NCBI GenBank assembly: GCA_021772735.1
Contig: JAJFLK010000351.1
Coordinates: forward strand, 1-14,206
Direction: 5' to 3'
DNA from: Candidatus Sumerlaeota bacterium
Lineage (GTDB): Bacteria; Sumerlaeota; Sumerlaeia; MVZB01; JAJFLK01
Length of the DNA stretch: 14,206 nt
A program made the position numbers and the translations under genes. The notes under the pieces were generated by a model. The model searched no databases. It worked only from the letters and a program-made list of their open reading frames with translations, and was not told the DNA's origin. Every line of letters starts with the position of its first letter. Within the stretch, counting starts at the first letter, position 1. Of the stretch, positions 13,141-14,206 are shown one piece after another.

Positions 13141-14206
13141 TTACTCCCAGCTGGCCAGATGGTCAATTGGGTGATATTCCTCCACCGCGTGTTCGAGAAC
13201 GTCTTCCCAGTAGAAGTAACCCGGCTTGAACTTTTGTTCGCTGAGCAGTTTGGCCTGATCGAAGAAGTGCGGCGATTCGGGCCGACCGCTCTGGCCGAGG
13301 TGCAGGTAGGTTCCGCTTTTCAGCCGCTCGCCGAACTCATAGACGGCCATGAATGACGCGCCAACATATGCATACCGATTCTTGCGGCCCGGCTGGCTCG
13401 GCGTGTCGTAGATCGTGAATGCCACTCCCAGCGGACCCCGGACGCCGACCTGCGGAAGACTGGGATCGGCGTCGCTGAAAGGCAGGCTTGCGCGCGTCAC
13501 GATGTTTGGCTTGCGCTGCAGGCGATGGACCTCGCCGTAGGGGACCTTCCAACTTCCAAACGTCTTTTCCAGGATTGCCGCGGCCGTCTTGAGCGCCTCG
13601 AACCGCGCCGGGATGTCCTGCCGGAATTCGGGCTTGAGCGTCTCGACCGGATACCCCCGCCCATAGAGCTGCTCGTACCACTCGACCGCGAGCGTCGTCT
13701 GCGTCGATTCGGCAGTGCTCTTGTAATTCCAATCGAGCAGATGTTCCATGTAAGGTGCGACCGCGTCGGCTAGTTCCGGATTGCTCTTCTTAAGATCCTC
13801 CAGGTATCGCCCATACTTTGGCAGTTCGTTCATCGGCCAGTAGAGCGTCGTGTCGTAGGCGAGCACCTGCCAATCCTCGAATGTCAGATCCTGTGCGCCT
13901 CTCAATAAGTACCGCGAAACTTTCGCCCGGCGCTTGTCGTCGTGCTTCTCCTCGACCATGTAATCGGGGAAGTCCTTCTCGAATGGATTCCCGTCGTCCG
14001 TCGTCGTGAACGGCGTGGAGTTGCAGTTCTGCACGAACCCTGATAGCGGGTTCAGGATCTGCGGCAGCTCGTCCAATTCGTGCATGCCCTGCCATTCTGT
14101 CCTAGGGTCGCTGCCGTCGACGGGCCTTGTCCAGTCGAAGCCTTCGTCGCGTTTGGGCACGGTTCCGTTGTAGAGATAGAAAATGTTTCCATCACGATCG
14201 GCGTAG
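13141..14206 (-). CDS. penicillin acylase / AHL acylase family protein (Ntn hydrolase S45), C-terminal part
   Basis: The frame is open from the right edge to the TAA at 13141, giving about 354 residues; the N-terminus and the autoprocessing site with the catalytic Ser lie outside the window. A GTG at 14160 could look like a start, but homologous sequence (YADRDGNIFYLYNGTVPKRDEGFDWTRPVDGSD) continues in frame through it to the edge. EWQGMHELDELPQILNPLSGFVQNCNSTP is the well-conserved beta-chain segment of S45 acylases, and the Asn in FVQNCN matches the oxyanion-hole Asn of the family. The family cuts amide bonds of acylated small molecules (penicillins, N-acyl homoserine lactones, cyclic lipopeptides) after export to the periplasm. 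The substrate is not predictable here. It is convergent with the tRNA gene, with a 56-bp gap. Confidence 0.88.
   Translation of the reverse strand, partial: YADRDGNIFYLYNGTVPKRDEGFDWTRPVDGSDPRTEWQGMHELDELPQILNPLSGFVQNCNSTPFTTTDDGNPFEKDFPDYMVEEKHDDKRRAKVSRYLLRGAQDLTFEDWQVLAYDTTLYWPMNELPKYGRYLEDLKKSNPELADAVAPYMEHLLDWNYKSTAESTQTTLAVEWYEQLYGRGYPVETLKPEFRQDIPARFEALKTAAAILEKTFGSWKVPYGEVHRLQRKPNIVTRASLPFSDADPSLPQVGVRGPLGVAFTIYDTPSQPGRKNRYAYVGASFMAVYEFGERLKSGTYLHLGQSGRPESPHFFDQAKLLSEQKFKPGYFYWEDVLEHAVEEYHPIDHLASWE

Noticed and set aside
1..14206. CRISPR arrays, insertion sequences, phage genes
   Set aside because: No regularly spaced repeats, transposase motifs or structural phage proteins were seen on either strand.

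Overview
The window is GC-rich (roughly 60% by eye), densely coded bacterial chromosome. Several products carry Sec-type signal peptides and periplasmic redox proteins are present (a di-haem cytochrome c peroxidase-like protein and a cupredoxin-like protein), so the organism is Gram-negative. The mix of a Vgb-like propeller, MauG/CCP-type peroxidase, DUF4139 proteins and varied secreted hydrolases is common in environmental Planctomycetota, Acidobacteriota and marine Proteobacteria. I lean weakly to a planctomycete-type genome, but no gene here fixes the phylum. There is no phage, transposase, integrase or CRISPR signature.

Layout. Positions 1-432 (+) are the C-terminal end of a Vgb/SMP-30-like beta-propeller protein. 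It meets, across a bidirectional terminator (459-493), a minus-strand group: GNAT acetyltransferase (564-1136), di-haem peroxidase (1195-2682) and a cupredoxin-like protein (2821-3582). The last two are separated by an intrinsic terminator directly in front of the peroxidase ribosome binding site. Positions 3803-9436 (+) hold four genes: a SAM methyltransferase with an unassigned C-terminal region, a secreted CocE/NonD alpha/beta hydrolase, a class A beta-lactamase-like serine hydrolase without a recognisable Glu166, and a class 3 lipase. A degenerate 10-bp tandem repeat precedes the lipase. Positions 9538-12730 (-) carry two tandem, clearly duplicated DUF4139 proteins with signal peptides. 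Then come a short hairpin-rich intergenic stretch, a tRNA-Gly(CCC) with a good promoter (+), and the C-terminal part of an Ntn penicillin/AHL acylase (-) that runs off the right edge.

How the genes may work together. The cupredoxin and the peroxidase form a plausible periplasmic electron donor/acceptor pair. The central plus-strand genes look like a hydrolase cluster. The CocE family, the beta-lactamase-like family and the acylase at the right edge each include enzymes that act on beta-lactam or acyl-amide substrates, but a shared pathway is only a guess.

The least explained part is the DUF4139 pair. The two copies are nearly identical over one N-terminal block, differ strongly in one internal loop, share a duplicated 5' leader, and differ at the position of the start codon: ATG in the downstream copy, ATC at the aligned position in the upstream copy.
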